Shown one piece after another: positions 7,320 through 15,338 of a stretch of DNA of 64,000 nt. Location: contig NC_014816.1 of NCBI RefSeq assembly GCF_000175215.2, forward strand, positions 1,919,001 to 1,983,000, given 5' to 3'. Each line of letters begins with the position of its first letter. Position 1 is the stretch's first letter. The DNA is from Asticcacaulis excentricus CB 48 (GTDB lineage Bacteria; Pseudomonadota; Alphaproteobacteria; Caulobacterales; Caulobacteraceae). The position numbers and the translations under genes are program-made. Under the pieces are notes generated by a model. It was given only the letters and a program-made list of their open reading frames with translations, made no database searches and was not told the DNA's origin.

Positions 7320-8771
7320 TCATCCCAACCCCCCGAAACTGATGAACTTCGTCTCCAGAAACTCCTCGAGGCCTTCGACCGCGCCTTCGCGGCCCAGACC
7401 CGATTCCTTGACCCCGCCAAAGGGCGCGACCTCGGTGGACATGACCCCGTCATTGAGACCAACCATGCCCGCCTCAATGGCCTGAGACACGCGCCAGCCG
7501 CGCTTAATGTCCGTCGTAAAGGCATAGGCCGCCAGACCGAACGGCGTGTCATTGGCCAGAGCGATGCCTTCCGCTTCGGTGTCAAACGGATAGAGCGCCG
7601 CCACGGGGCCGAAGATTTCCTCATCGAACATGCGGGCCTCACGCGGCACATGCGTCAGAATGGTCGCAGGGAAGTACAGCGGTCCCTGAGCCTCGTCGAC
7701 TTTGCCACCCAGCACCACCCGCGCGCCCTTCGACACCGCCTCTTCGACCAGTTGCGTCACCTTGGTGGCGGCCTTCTGATTGATCAGCGGCCCAAGGCCT
7801 GTGCCCTCTTCCCAGCCCGGCCCTAGCAGCAAGCGCTGAGCCTCAGCTGTCAGACGTTCGACAAAGGCATCATAGATGCCGCGCTGCACGAAGATGCGGT
7901 TGGCGCAGACGCAGGTTTGCCCCGAATTGCGGAACTTCGACAGGGCCGTCGCCGGGACCGCGATATCGAGGTCGGCGTCGTCAAACACCACCACCGGCGC
8001 ATTGCCGCCCAGTTCCAGCGAGATCTTCTTGATGGTCGATGCGCACTGCGCATAGAGCGTTTTGCCGACCGCAGTGGAGCCGGTGAAAGAGAACTTTTTG
8101 ATGCGCGGATCGGTGGTCAGGACCTTACCCACCTCGGCCCCGCTGGCGGCCGTCACAATGTGGATCAGACCTTCGGGCACCCCGGCCCTGTTGGCCAGTT
8201 GCTTCAGTGCCAGCGCGCTCAACGGCGTGTCTTCGGCGGGTTTCAGCACCGCGGCACACCCGGCGGCGAGCGCCGGCCCCAGCTTGCGCGTAATCATCGA
8301 CAGAGGGAAGTTCCACGGGGTCACCGCACCCACCACACCCACCGGCTGCTGAACAGTCAGGAGTTGTTTGCCCGCCACCGGAGCCGGGATGGTACGGCCA
8401 TAGGCGCGCTTACCCTCTTCGGCGAACCATTCGATGAAGCCCGCCGCATAGGCGACTTCGCCGCGTGCTTCCTTGATCGCACGGCCCTGCTCCAGCGACA
8501 CCAGAAGGCCCAGCGCCTCCTGATTTTGCATCAGCAGATCGTGCCATTTTTCCAGAATTTTAGCGCGCTCCTTGGCGGTTTTCGCCGCCCATTCGGGCAT
8601 TGCGGCCTGAGCGGAGGTAATGGCGGCCTCGGTCTCTTCGGCCCCCATATCGCGCACATAGGCCAGCACCTCGCCGGTAGAGGGGTTAAACGAAGCAAAG
8701 GCCTTGTAGGCGGGGGGCGTCTGGCTGATGGCGTCGCCGAGGATGTCGAGAATAGCGGGGGTGAGTTTCAT
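7320..8771 (-). CDS. gabD: NAD(P)+-dependent succinate-semialdehyde dehydrogenase
   Basis: This 483-residue aldehyde dehydrogenase is of GabD type. It has the cofactor segment TPWNFPLSMITRKLGPALAAG, FTGSTAVGK, the general base Glu in LELGGNAP, the catalytic Cys in NSGQTCVCANR, and the C-terminal FGGVKESGLGREG. It oxidises succinate semialdehyde to succinate, the last step of GABA and putrescine degradation. It begins 4 bp after the stop of the upstream dehydrogenase gene, so the two are certainly in one operon. Confidence 0.88.
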   Translation of the reverse strand: MKLTPAILDILGDAISQTPPAYKAFASFNPSTGEVLAYVRDMGAEETEAAITSAQAAMPEWAAKTAKERAKILEKWHDLLMQNQEALGLLVSLEQGRAIKEARGEVAYAAGFIEWFAEEGKRAYGRTIPAPVAGKQLLTVQQPVGVVGAVTPWNFPLSMITRKLGPALAAGCAAVLKPAEDTPLSALALKQLANRAGVPEGLIHIVTAASGAEVGKVLTTDPRIKKFSFTGSTAVGKTLYAQCASTIKKISLELGGNAPVVVFDDADLDIAVPATALSKFRNSGQTCVCANRIFVQRGIYDAFVERLTAEAQRLLLGPGWEEGTGLGPLINQKAATKVTQLVEEAVSKGARVVLGGKVDEAQGPLYFPATILTHVPREARMFDEEIFGPVAALYPFDTEAEGIALANDTPFGLAAYAFTTDIKRGWRVSQAIEAGMVGLNDGVMSTEVAPFGGVKESGLGREGAVEGLEEFLETKFISFGGLG

Positions 8772-8775
8772 GACA

Positions 8776-10296
8776 TTATACCGTATAGCTGATCGAGACG
8801 GACTTCAGATCGGCATACTTATATAGTGCGTGCAGGCTGCGATCGCGACCAAAGCCCGACTGTTTAAAGCCCCCGAACGGCAGCGTAATGTCGCAGGCGT
8901 CCCAGCCATTTACCCAGACCAGCCCGGCCTTAAGCTGTTTCGCGGCCCGCATGGCACGCCCGACATCCGCCGTCCACACCCCGGCGGCCAGCCCGTAGAC
9001 GGTATCATTGGCCAGACGCAACGCCTCCGCCTCGCCCTCAAAGGTCAGGACCGACAGGACCGGCCCGAACACCTCTTCGCGCGCCAGCACATTGTCCGGC
9101 GTGATACCGTCAATAAGCGTCGGCTCGACATAGAAACCACCCGTGTCGCGCATAACCCGACCACCGCCAAGTCTGAGCGTGCCACCGCCTGCCTGCCCCT
9201 TGGCGATATAGTCGAGCGCCGTGTTCATCTGACGTTCGGAGATCATCGCCCCGAAGGCCGTTTGCGGATCGAAGGGGTCGCCGACCGTGATGGTCTTGGC
9301 CACAGCGATAACCTTTTCAAGGAAGGCGTCCTTGATAGAGGCTTCGACGAACAGGCGCGAGGCCGCCGTGCACACCTGACCCTGATTGTAGAAGACGCCC
9401 CAGGCAGCGTTCTGGGCGGCGGCCTCAAGGTCCGGACAATCGGCAAAGACGATCTGCGGTGACTTACCGCCCAACTCCAGTGAAACGCGCTTGAGATTGG
9501 ATTCGGCCGACGCCTTCATAAGTTGCCGCCCCACCGGGCCCGACCCGGTAAAGGCGATCATATCGACTTCCATATGGCGGGCCAGCGCGTCCCCGGCCTC
9601 ATGGCCAAAGCCGGTCACCACATTGAACACGCCGGCAGGCAGACCGGCCTCGATGGCCAGCGCCGCCACATAGAGCGCCGTCAGGGACGACAGCTCAGCG
9701 GGTTTGAGGACCACCGAATTGCCCATGGCGAGCGCCGGGGCGACCTTCCACATGGCCATGTGCAGCGGGAAGTTCCACGGCACGATGGCGCCGATAACGC
9801 CCAACGGCTCGTGCTCGGCATAGGAGAAACGGCCCTGCGGCGCGGGCGCGACCTCGCCATAGATCTTGTCCAGCGCCTCGGCATAATAACGCACGCTATT
9901 GATGGCCAGCGGAATATCAACGGCGCGGGCATCACGGATCGGCTTACCCGTATCGAGACATTCCAGCAGGGCCAGGGTTTCCGCGTGCGCCGTCATCCGG
10001 TCGGCCAGGGCGTGCAACACCTTTTTCTTGGCCTTTGGGGCAAGGTGTTGCCAGCGGCCGTCTTCGAAGGCATGACGCGCCGAACGCACGGCCGCATCGA
10101 CATCAGCGGCGTCACAGGCGGGCAGCCGGTTGATCAGGCTATGGTCGCGCGGCGTGTGATTATCGAAGGTGCGCCTGGAAGCCGCTGCGGTCCACTGCCC
10201 GTCGAGAAAGGCCTTATCAGGTATGAAGACCGCTTTCAGGGCCTCAAGCACCCCGGACAGGTCGGCAGCAGGCGTGGCAATCGGCGCGGGCAGCAT
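8776..10296 (-). CDS. puuC: Aldehyde dehydrogenase, probable gamma-glutamyl-gamma-aminobutyraldehyde dehydrogenase
   Basis: 506 residues. The motifs are VPWNFPLHMAMWKVAPALAMGN, FTGSGPVGRQ, the Glu of LELGGKSPQIVF and the catalytic Cys of NQGQVCTAASRL. The sequence resembles PuuC and betaine/aminoaldehyde dehydrogenases rather than GabD. In the gamma-glutamylated putrescine pathway, PuuC oxidises the aldehyde to gamma-glutamyl-GABA. It is the first gene of the minus-strand operon, and a perfect 16-bp palindrome (10313-10328) lies just before it, consistent with control by the GntR regulator at 10805-11515. PuuB and PuuD are not in the window. Confidence 0.8.
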   Translation of the reverse strand: MLPAPIATPAADLSGVLEALKAVFIPDKAFLDGQWTAAASRRTFDNHTPRDHSLINRLPACDAADVDAAVRSARHAFEDGRWQHLAPKAKKKVLHALADRMTAHAETLALLECLDTGKPIRDARAVDIPLAINSVRYYAEALDKIYGEVAPAPQGRFSYAEHEPLGVIGAIVPWNFPLHMAMWKVAPALAMGNSVVLKPAELSSLTALYVAALAIEAGLPAGVFNVVTGFGHEAGDALARHMEVDMIAFTGSGPVGRQLMKASAESNLKRVSLELGGKSPQIVFADCPDLEAAAQNAAWGVFYNQGQVCTAASRLFVEASIKDAFLEKVIAVAKTITVGDPFDPQTAFGAMISERQMNTALDYIAKGQAGGGTLRLGGGRVMRDTGGFYVEPTLIDGITPDNVLAREEVFGPVLSVLTFEGEAEALRLANDTVYGLAAGVWTADVGRAMRAAKQLKAGLVWVNGWDACDITLPFGGFKQSGFGRDRSLHALYKYADLKSVSISYTV

Positions 10297-10312
10297 GGCA
10301 AAACCTCCGGCA

Positions 10313-10328
10313 ATTTGTGATCACAAAT
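10313..10328. promoter_or_regulatory. Perfect palindrome, probable GntR/FCD operator for the puuC operon
   Basis: ATTTGTGATCACAAAT is its own reverse complement over 16 bases. It lies 17 bp before the puuC start. Its core TGTGATCACA recurs at 11533-11542, in the control region of the GntR/FCD regulator. FCD-type GntR proteins commonly bind TNGTNNNACNA palindromes, and this sequence fits. Confidence 0.7.
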
Positions 10329-10393
10329 GGAGCATGGCGGGACGCAACAAGTCAAGCTAGATTGGAAAGGATATAAAGACACAAGAGGAGCGC

Positions 10394-10750
10394 ATGTCAT
10401 CAAGGCTGGACATTACAGACGACACGATAACCGCCCTCAAAGAGTTTTGGTCCCTCCCCAAATTTGGCCCGGATGACACGCGATATCCGGCTTATGTCGG
10501 ATTTCTCCCCGCCAGCCTCAGACCCGCCGCTGAAACTGAGCTTAACGCGTTTGTCGATCAGTTAATCGCAACACTGCCTGAGACTCCGAACAAGGCTTCG
10601 GTCCTGAAGCTGTTCGCACAGTGCCTGTTGTGGTTCGCAGGACATGACACAGAAGACCGCAATCGCATCTGCGATTATCTGGTCGAGATTATGGACATCA
10701 TAGGACTGGAGTCCTCTGACGGCCTTTTGAACAATTTCATGTACGCTTGA
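10394..10750 (+). CDS. Small conserved protein, DUF4844-like
   Basis: A 118-residue soluble protein, divergent from puuC and preceded by AGAGGAGCGC, a good ribosome-binding site 5 bp before ATG. The C-terminal half (GHDTEDRNRICDYLVEIMDI, then GLESSDGLLNNF) resembles my recollection of the DUF4844 family, whose members are about 100-120 residues and of unknown function. No signal peptide or membrane segment. Its promoter region is shared with the puuC operon and contains the TGTGATCACA palindrome, so co-regulation is possible. Function unknown. Confidence 0.7.
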   Translation: MSSRLDITDDTITALKEFWSLPKFGPDDTRYPAYVGFLPASLRPAAETELNAFVDQLIATLPETPNKASVLKLFAQCLLWFAGHDTEDRNRICDYLVEIMDIIGLESSDGLLNNFMYA

Positions 10751-10804
10751 TGGCATCTACCCCTGATCAAGCTTAACCAGACTTCGCTTCGGGGGGAGGC
10801 ATTA

Positions 10805-11515
10805 TTAGTACGCCCGCAAAGCCTCAAGCATCAGTTCCATGCCTTCGTGCACATCGTCCGACATATGCTGACGCACGGCCCCTGCATCGCCGGTTTCAAA
10901 GGCGCGGATCAGTTCCTGATGGTGGTCCTGCGGCAATTGCACCGTGCCCAGCCGCCCGAAGACCACGCGCATGAACGGCCCCGATTGCAGCCAAAGCGTC
11001 TTGGCCATATCGAGAAACAGGTCCGCCTGCGCCAGCCGGTAAATCCGAAAATGAAAGGCGTGGTTGGCCTGCATGTAGCCATCGACATCGCCCTTACCCA
11101 AAGCCGCCATCAGACGCTGATCGTCGGCCTTCAGCTCGGCAATAACGTCTTTCGTCATTGCCGCCACGGCGCGGAAGGCCAGTTCCGGCTCGACCCACTG
11201 ACGCGCCATCATCAACTGCCGCAGGCGATCCTCGGACAGAGACGGCACACGCAGGCGCTTGTTCGAAGGCTGAAGCTCAAGGGCCTTCTGCGCGATCAGG
11301 CGACGGACCGCCTCACGCACCGGCATAGGGCTGACGCCCAGCCCGCTGGCCAGCGTGCGCAGCGAAACCGACTTGCCCGGCGGCAACTGCCCCTGAATCA
11401 ATAGGTTGGCCAGCGCCTCATAGACCTGATCATGGACCGAAGACTCTTCATCGCGCACCTCAGTTCCCCCAGGCACGGAGGTTTGCGCAAGACGGGTCAG
11501 CGCCGGAAAGGTCAT
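10805..11515 (-). CDS. GntR family transcriptional regulator with FCD domain
   Basis: With the start at ATG 11515 (MTFPALTRLAQ; GAGG 8 bases before) the protein has 236 residues. A winged helix (about 27-95) contains VHDQVYEALANLLIQGQLPPG and GVSPMPVREAVRRL. The C-terminal FCD domain has the usual metal-ligand type residues in NHAFHFRIYRLA and HHQELIRAFETGD. It is divergent from the omega-aminotransferase gene, and two TGTGATCACA palindromes lie in its own control region and before puuC. It is therefore a good candidate repressor of the whole polyamine locus, probably released by a pathway acid or amine. An upstream in-frame extension to 11644 would overlap the divergent gene and is less likely. 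Confidence 0.9.
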   Translation of the reverse strand: MTFPALTRLAQTSVPGGTEVRDEESSVHDQVYEALANLLIQGQLPPGKSVSLRTLASGLGVSPMPVREAVRRLIAQKALELQPSNKRLRVPSLSEDRLRQLMMARQWVEPELAFRAVAAMTKDVIAELKADDQRLMAALGKGDVDGYMQANHAFHFRIYRLAQADLFLDMAKTLWLQSGPFMRVVFGRLGTVQLPQDHHQELIRAFETGDAGAVRQHMSDDVHEGMELMLEALRAY

Positions 11516-11532
11516 AGAGACGGCCTCGAAAA

Positions 11533-11542
11533 TGTGATCACA
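11533..11542. promoter_or_regulatory. TGTGATCACA palindrome between the GntR and aminotransferase genes
   Basis: A 10-bp perfect palindrome identical to the core of the 10313-10328 site, flanked by A residues. It lies 18 bp before the regulator start and about 100 bp before the divergent aminotransferase start. It could serve both autoregulation and control of the aminotransferase. Confidence 0.65.
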
Positions 11543-11642
11543 AAATGAGCCAGCGGCGCACAAAAGGACTGGTACGGCTGTGTATAGCCTGTAAGCTGTG
11601 GACGGACAATTGAAATGCCTGTTGTTTAAGGGAGGCCCGGCC

Positions 11643-12974
11643 ATGGACGCGTCTGATCATTTCCCCTCACCCGACGCCCTCTGTTCGTTCTGGATGCCCT
11701 TCACGCCCAACCGGGCGTTCAAATCCGGGCGGCATAAGCTGCTGGTGGAAGCCGACGGCATGTATTACCGCAGCCACGACGGGCGTGAAATTCTGGACTC
11801 CACGGCGGGCCTGTGGTGCTCCAATGCCGGGCACAATCGCCCCAAGATCACGGCAGCCATTCAGAAACAGGCTGCGGTGCTCGACTTTGCCCCGACCTTC
11901 AATATAGCCCACCCGCTGGCGTTTGAATTTACCCACAAACTCAGCCACATCCTGCCCTACGACCTGAAAAAAGTCTTCCTCACCAATTCCGGCTCAGAGG
12001 CGGCGGATACGGCGCTCAAGATCGCCGTGGCCTATCACCGGATGCGCGGCAATGGCGCCAAGACGCGCCTGATCGGGCGTGAGCGCGCCTATCACGGCAC
12101 CGGCTTTGGCGGCATCAGCGTTGGCGGCATCGTCAAGAACCGGATGCACTTCGGCACGCTGCTGACCGGGGTCGATCACCTGCCGCACACCCACCTGCCA
12201 CAGAACGTCTTTTCCAAAGGCGAGCCCGAGCATGGGGCCGATCTGGCCGACGCGTTGGAACGGCTGGTGACGCTGCACGACGCTTCGACCATCGCCGCCG
12301 TCATCGTGGAGCCGGTGGCCGGTTCGACCGGCGTGCTGATCCCGCCGAAGGGGTATCTGAAGCGCTTGCGCGATATCTGCGACAAGCACGATATTCTACT
12401 GATCTTCGACGAAGTGATCACTGGTTTCGGACGGCTGGGGACGCCCTTTGCGGCCGACTATTTCAGCGTGCGCCCGGACCTGGTCTGCATGGCGAAGGGC
12501 ATCACCAATGCCACCGTGCCGATGGGCGCGGTGGGCGTGTCGAACCGCATCTACGACACCTTTATGCAGGCGTCGGAAACTCCGATCGAGCTGTTCCACG
12601 GCTATACCTATTCCGGCCACCCGCTGGCCTGCGCCGCGGGGATCGCCACGCTGGAGACCTATGAAGAGGAAGGCCTGTTCGCCCGCGCCGCCGAAATTTC
12701 CCCTTACTGGCAGGAGGCCGTCCATTCTCTACGCGACGCGAAGCACGTCATCGACATCCGCAATCTGGGCCTGATCGCCGGGATCGAGCTGACGCCGCGC
12801 GACGGGGCCCCTACGGCCCGCGCGCTGGAGGTGTTTGACCGCTGTTTTGAGGCCGGTCTGCTGATCCGCGTCACCGGCGACATCATCGCCATGTCGCCGC
12901 CCCTGATCATCGAAAAAGCGCACATCGACCGCATCGTCGAAACCCTGCGCCGCGTACTGGATCAGACGGGTTAG
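11643..12974 (+). CDS. Omega-amino acid--pyruvate aminotransferase (class III)
   Basis: With ATG at 11643 (GGGAGG ribosome-binding site about 12 bases before) the protein has 443 residues. Recognisable parts are FWMPFTPNRAFK, NSGSEAADTALKIA, RAYHGTGFGG, EPVAGSTGVLIPPKGYL, FDEVITGFGRLG and the PLP lysine in CMAKGITNATVPMG, then FHGYTYSGHPLA. These resemble beta-alanine:pyruvate and SpuC-type diamine:pyruvate transaminases. It would take an amino group from an omega-amine and make alanine from pyruvate. Its position beside the GntR regulator and opposite the puuC operon suggests putrescine, GABA or beta-alanine as donor. An alanine dehydrogenase gene at 18433 could recycle the alanine. Confidence 0.85.
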   Translation: MDASDHFPSPDALCSFWMPFTPNRAFKSGRHKLLVEADGMYYRSHDGREILDSTAGLWCSNAGHNRPKITAAIQKQAAVLDFAPTFNIAHPLAFEFTHKLSHILPYDLKKVFLTNSGSEAADTALKIAVAYHRMRGNGAKTRLIGRERAYHGTGFGGISVGGIVKNRMHFGTLLTGVDHLPHTHLPQNVFSKGEPEHGADLADALERLVTLHDASTIAAVIVEPVAGSTGVLIPPKGYLKRLRDICDKHDILLIFDEVITGFGRLGTPFAADYFSVRPDLVCMAKGITNATVPMGAVGVSNRIYDTFMQASETPIELFHGYTYSGHPLACAAGIATLETYEEEGLFARAAEISPYWQEAVHSLRDAKHVIDIRNLGLIAGIELTPRDGAPTARALEVFDRCFEAGLLIRVTGDIIAMSPPLIIEKAHIDRIVETLRRVLDQTG

Positions 12975-13021
12975 AGCCGAGTGGAAATGTTCTTTTTACC
13001 TGAAATAATCCCGCTCTAAAT
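12973..13021. repeat. Imperfect inverted repeat ending in TTAGAGC / GCTCTAA
   Basis: TTAGAGC at the left and GCTCTAA at the right enclose about 35 bases containing GGAAATGTTCTTTTTACCTG. Alphaproteobacterial genomes often carry dispersed elements with such AGAGC/GCTCT ends between genes. It separates the aminotransferase gene from the convergent small membrane protein gene and may help stop transcription. Confidence 0.4.
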
Positions 13022-13279
13022 CACCGAAACCCCTAGCGCGAACAGACCAAAAACCGCACAGCCCAGCACATTGACCCACCGCCCGCCCAGCTTGCGCACC
13101 GGCGGGGCAAAGCGCGCGACCAGCAGGATCAGCACCAGCCAGATGGCCCACATCCCCTCCGGCTTACCCTCGCCATTGAGGATCATCCCGCCCCACAAAA
13201 ACAGGACCGACAGCAACCAGTAGAGCGGTGCGCAGAGGACACCTGTCATGTGCCACAGGGCGGCGATCAGCGTTTTCAT
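13016..13279 (-). CDS. Small membrane protein, unknown
   Basis: 87 residues from ATG 13279, with GAGG about 8 bases upstream. Three hydrophobic stretches (LYWLLSVLFLWGGMIL, MWAIWLVLILLVARF, VNVLGCAVFGLFALG) suggest three membrane segments with a short charged loop. The protein is monocistronic and convergent with the aminotransferase gene. No family recognised. Confidence 0.65.
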   Translation of the reverse strand: MKTLIAALWHMTGVLCAPLYWLLSVLFLWGGMILNGEGKPEGMWAIWLVLILLVARFAPPVRKLGGRWVNVLGCAVFGLFALGVSVI

Positions 13280-13398
13280 CAATGAGCCTCGGCTTTTACG
13301 GAATTCTTACGGAATCGCGCGGATATCCTTGCCCTAAAGCCTGCCAAACGGCCATAGTGTGCCGCACAATCGGTCTGTTCATTTTCAAGGGGCGCGTC

Positions 13399-13863
13399 AT
13401 GTTTAATCTGTCGGAACAGCTGTCTGAGCTGCGGACCACCCTGATCGTTGTCGTCCTAATGGTCGCCGCGGCCATTATCGGTCTGGCCTGGGCCAGTATC
13501 GGCCTGTTCAACGCCCTGCAAATCTGGCTGGGGCCGATCTGGGGGCCGGTGGCGCTGGGCGGGACGATGATCCTGCCGCTGATCCTCTATGTGCTGGTCA
13601 AGCAAGCGGGCAAACGCCGCCGCGAGGAACAGCAGGCGCTATTGAAGGCCCAGACTCAGGCCGCCCACGCCCAATCAGCGATCGTGCATATCCAGCGCAT
13701 CCTCGATGCCCTCAAAGGCCGCTCTCCCGTGCTGGCCAGCGCCGCCGCCGTGGTCGCCGGGCTTCTGGCCTCGCGCTTCCCGTCGCTTCTGGCCATCGTT
13801 TCTGAGCTGATCTCGGCCTGGGGCGAAGACATGCGCCGACGCGACGCCGAACGCGACGACTGA
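13399..13863 (+). CDS. Membrane protein with cytoplasmic coiled region, unknown
   Basis: 154 residues from ATG 13399, preceded by AAGGGGCGC. Two adjacent membrane segments (about 14-38 and 44-67) are followed by a basic, Gln/Ala-rich helix (KRRREEQQALLKAQTQAAHA), then a third hydrophobic stretch (SAAAVVAGLLA) and an acidic/basic tail. The layout resembles small holin-like or phage-shock-type membrane proteins, but no specific family is recognised. It lies just upstream of dmeR, with the operator in between, so joint transcription is uncertain. Confidence 0.7.
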   Translation: MFNLSEQLSELRTTLIVVVLMVAAAIIGLAWASIGLFNALQIWLGPIWGPVALGGTMILPLILYVLVKQAGKRRREEQQALLKAQTQAAHAQSAIVHIQRILDALKGRSPVLASAAAVVAGLLASRFPSLLAIVSELISAWGEDMRRRDAERDD

Positions 13864-13906
13864 GGCTTCTACCGCCCTCTTCTCGAACATTGACGCCGCG
13901 CCCCAT

Positions 13907-13928
13907 ATACTATAGGGGGGTATAGTAT
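13907..13928 (+). promoter_or_regulatory. DmeR/RcnR-type operator overlapping the dmeR start codon
   Basis: ATACTATA, then six G, then TATAGTAT: 8-bp perfect inverted arms around a G-tract, the pattern bound by RcnR/DmeR-class metal repressors. The right arm runs into the dmeR ATG (13927-13929). The G-tract sits where a Shine-Dalgarno sequence would be, so bound repressor could cover both operator and ribosome-binding region DNA. Confidence 0.8.
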
Positions 13929-14202
13929 GGGACACCTGCACGCCAACACAGACAGCCTCACCGCCCGCGTGCGCCGCATCGCCGGGCAACTGGCGGCCAT
14001 CGAAAAAGCCATAGAGGCCGACGCGCCGTGCGCCACGGTGCTGCAACAGGCAGCCGCCGTGCGCGGGGCCGTCAACGGCCTGATGGACCAACTGATCGAA
14101 GAGCATCTGCGCGAACACGTCGCGCGCCCGGACCTGAGCCCCGAAGCCCGCGCCAGCGGCACCGAAGAACTGCTGGCCGTCATCCGCAGGTACGCCAAAT
14201 GA
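13927..14202 (+). CDS. dmeR: Nickel/cobalt-sensing CsoR/RcnR-family repressor
   Basis: A 91-residue all-helical repressor of the CsoR/RcnR/FrmR family. The ligand set His3, Cys35, His60 and His64 is exactly present (MGHLH..., APCATV, EEHLREH), which is the RcnR signature for Ni(II)/Co(II) rather than the Cu(I) Cys-His-Cys set of CsoR. The stop codon overlaps the dmeF start (ATGA), so the two are translationally coupled. An ATACTATA-G6-TATAGTAT operator overlaps the start, indicating autoregulation. Apo-protein should repress and metal should release it. Confidence 0.9.
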   Translation: MGHLHANTDSLTARVRRIAGQLAAIEKAIEADAPCATVLQQAAAVRGAVNGLMDQLIEEHLREHVARPDLSPEARASGTEELLAVIRRYAK

Positions 14203-15149
14203 CGCATACACCACACGATCACGTCTATCTGAGCGCCACCCACGACGCCAATACCCGCCGCACCCTGTGGGTCCTCGGCCTGACCGCCGTGACCATGGTG
14301 GGCGAAATCGTTGCCGGTTACCTGACCGGGTCCATGGCCCTGCTGGCCGACGGCTTTCACATGGCCACCCACGCCGGGGCGCTGACCGTCGCGGCACTGG
14401 CCTATCTCTATGCGCGCAAACACGCCCATGACCGCCGCTACAGTTTCGGGACGGGCAAGGTGGGCGACCTTGCCGGGTTTGCCTCGGCGCTGGTGCTGGG
14501 CATGGTGTCTCTGGGTATCGCTTTTGAATCGATCCTGCGCCTGTTTCAGCCGCAGGCCGTGGCCTTTACCGAGGCCACCATCGTGGCGGTGATCGGCCTG
14601 ATCATCAACCTGCTCAGCGCCCTTCTGCTGGGGCACGGGCATAATCACGGGCACGGGCACGGGCATGGCCATAGCCATAGCCATATCCATCACCACGGGC
14701 ATGATCATGGTCATCACCATCATCATGAGCACGCGCACGCCTCTGCCGATAACAATCTGCGCGCCGCCTATGTGCACGTGCTGGCCGATGCCCTGACCTC
14801 CATTCTGGCCATCGTCGCTCTGCTGGCCGGGCGCTTTGCCGGGTGGTGGTGGCTCGATCCGCTGATCGGGGTGGTCGGCGCGGTTGTCATCGCGCGCTGG
14901 GCGTGGAGCCTCGTCAAAGGCACGTCGGGCGTCCTGCTCGACCGCAGCGACGCGCAGATTGAGGCCGAAATCCGTGAGTGTGTTGAAACCGACGGCACGA
15001 CCCTTAGCGACCTGCACGTCTGGCGCATTGGTCCGGCGGCGTGGGCGGCCATCGTTAGCACCCAAGGCCCCGCCGACAGCGCCACCATCCGCTCCCGCCT
15101 CACCCCTGTGCGCGAGATACAGCACCTGACGGTGGAAACGCAGGCCTGA
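14199..15149 (+). CDS. dmeF: Cation diffusion facilitator, cobalt/nickel exporter DmeF
   Basis: 316 residues, six membrane segments of the CDF family. The first metal-site helix reads MALLADGFHMATHA (the HxxxD-type site of DmeF proteins). A very long histidine-rich loop (about residues 146-187, many HGH and HSH repeats) lies between the fourth and fifth segments, followed by VHVLADALTS in the fifth and a short cytoplasmic domain. CDF proteins exchange protons for divalent metal across the inner membrane. Operon position behind an RcnR-type sensor supports Co/Ni over Zn. The start ATG at 14199 overlaps the dmeR stop. Confidence 0.9.
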   Translation: MTHTPHDHVYLSATHDANTRRTLWVLGLTAVTMVGEIVAGYLTGSMALLADGFHMATHAGALTVAALAYLYARKHAHDRRYSFGTGKVGDLAGFASALVLGMVSLGIAFESILRLFQPQAVAFTEATIVAVIGLIINLLSALLLGHGHNHGHGHGHGHSHSHIHHHGHDHGHHHHHEHAHASADNNLRAAYVHVLADALTSILAIVALLAGRFAGWWWLDPLIGVVGAVVIARWAWSLVKGTSGVLLDRSDAQIEAEIRECVETDGTTLSDLHVWRIGPAAWAAIVSTQGPADSATIRSRLTPVREIQHLTVETQA

Positions 15150-15219
15150 GGGGCTTGCCAGTCCCGTTAAAAGCCGATAACAACGCGTCCCTCACCCGCC
15201 GCGATCCTTCGCAAAGCGT

Positions 15220-15303
15220 GCCCCTGTGGTGAAATGGTAGACGCGCCGGATTCAAAATCCGGTACCGAGAGGTGTGTCAGTTCGAGTCTGACCAGGGGCA
15301 CCA
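15220..15303 (+). tRNA. tRNA-Leu (anticodon CAA)
   Basis: The acceptor arms GCCCCTG and CAGGGGC pair perfectly, and the 3' CCA is encoded (15301-15303). The anticodon stem CCGGA/TCCGG holds the loop TTCAAAA, giving anticodon CAA. A variable arm (TACCGAGAGGTGT) marks a class II tRNA, and GTTCGAGTC gives the T-loop. It reads UUG codons. Confidence 0.96.
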
Positions 15304-15331
15304 TTTTATGTTTTCGCAGAAAATATAAAAT
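15303..15331. terminator. AT-rich hairpin immediately after tRNA-Leu
   Basis: ATTTTATGTTTTC and GAAAATATAAAAT form a 13-bp stem with one G-U pair and a GCA loop. The first base is the A of the encoded CCA. It could end tRNA transcription or help 3' processing, although the stem is unusually AT-rich and no T-run follows. Confidence 0.5.
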
Positions 15332-15338
15332 GGATATC

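Noticed and set aside
14640..14740. GGGCAT/CATCAC tandem repeat array as CRISPR or satellite
   Set aside because: It is the histidine-codon repeat within the dmeF coding sequence; there are no spacers.
13869..15125. 418-codon minus-strand frame over dmeR-dmeF
   Set aside because: Shadow frame; its MMMVMTMIMPVVMDMAMAM stretch is only the complement of the histidine-rich loop of dmeF.
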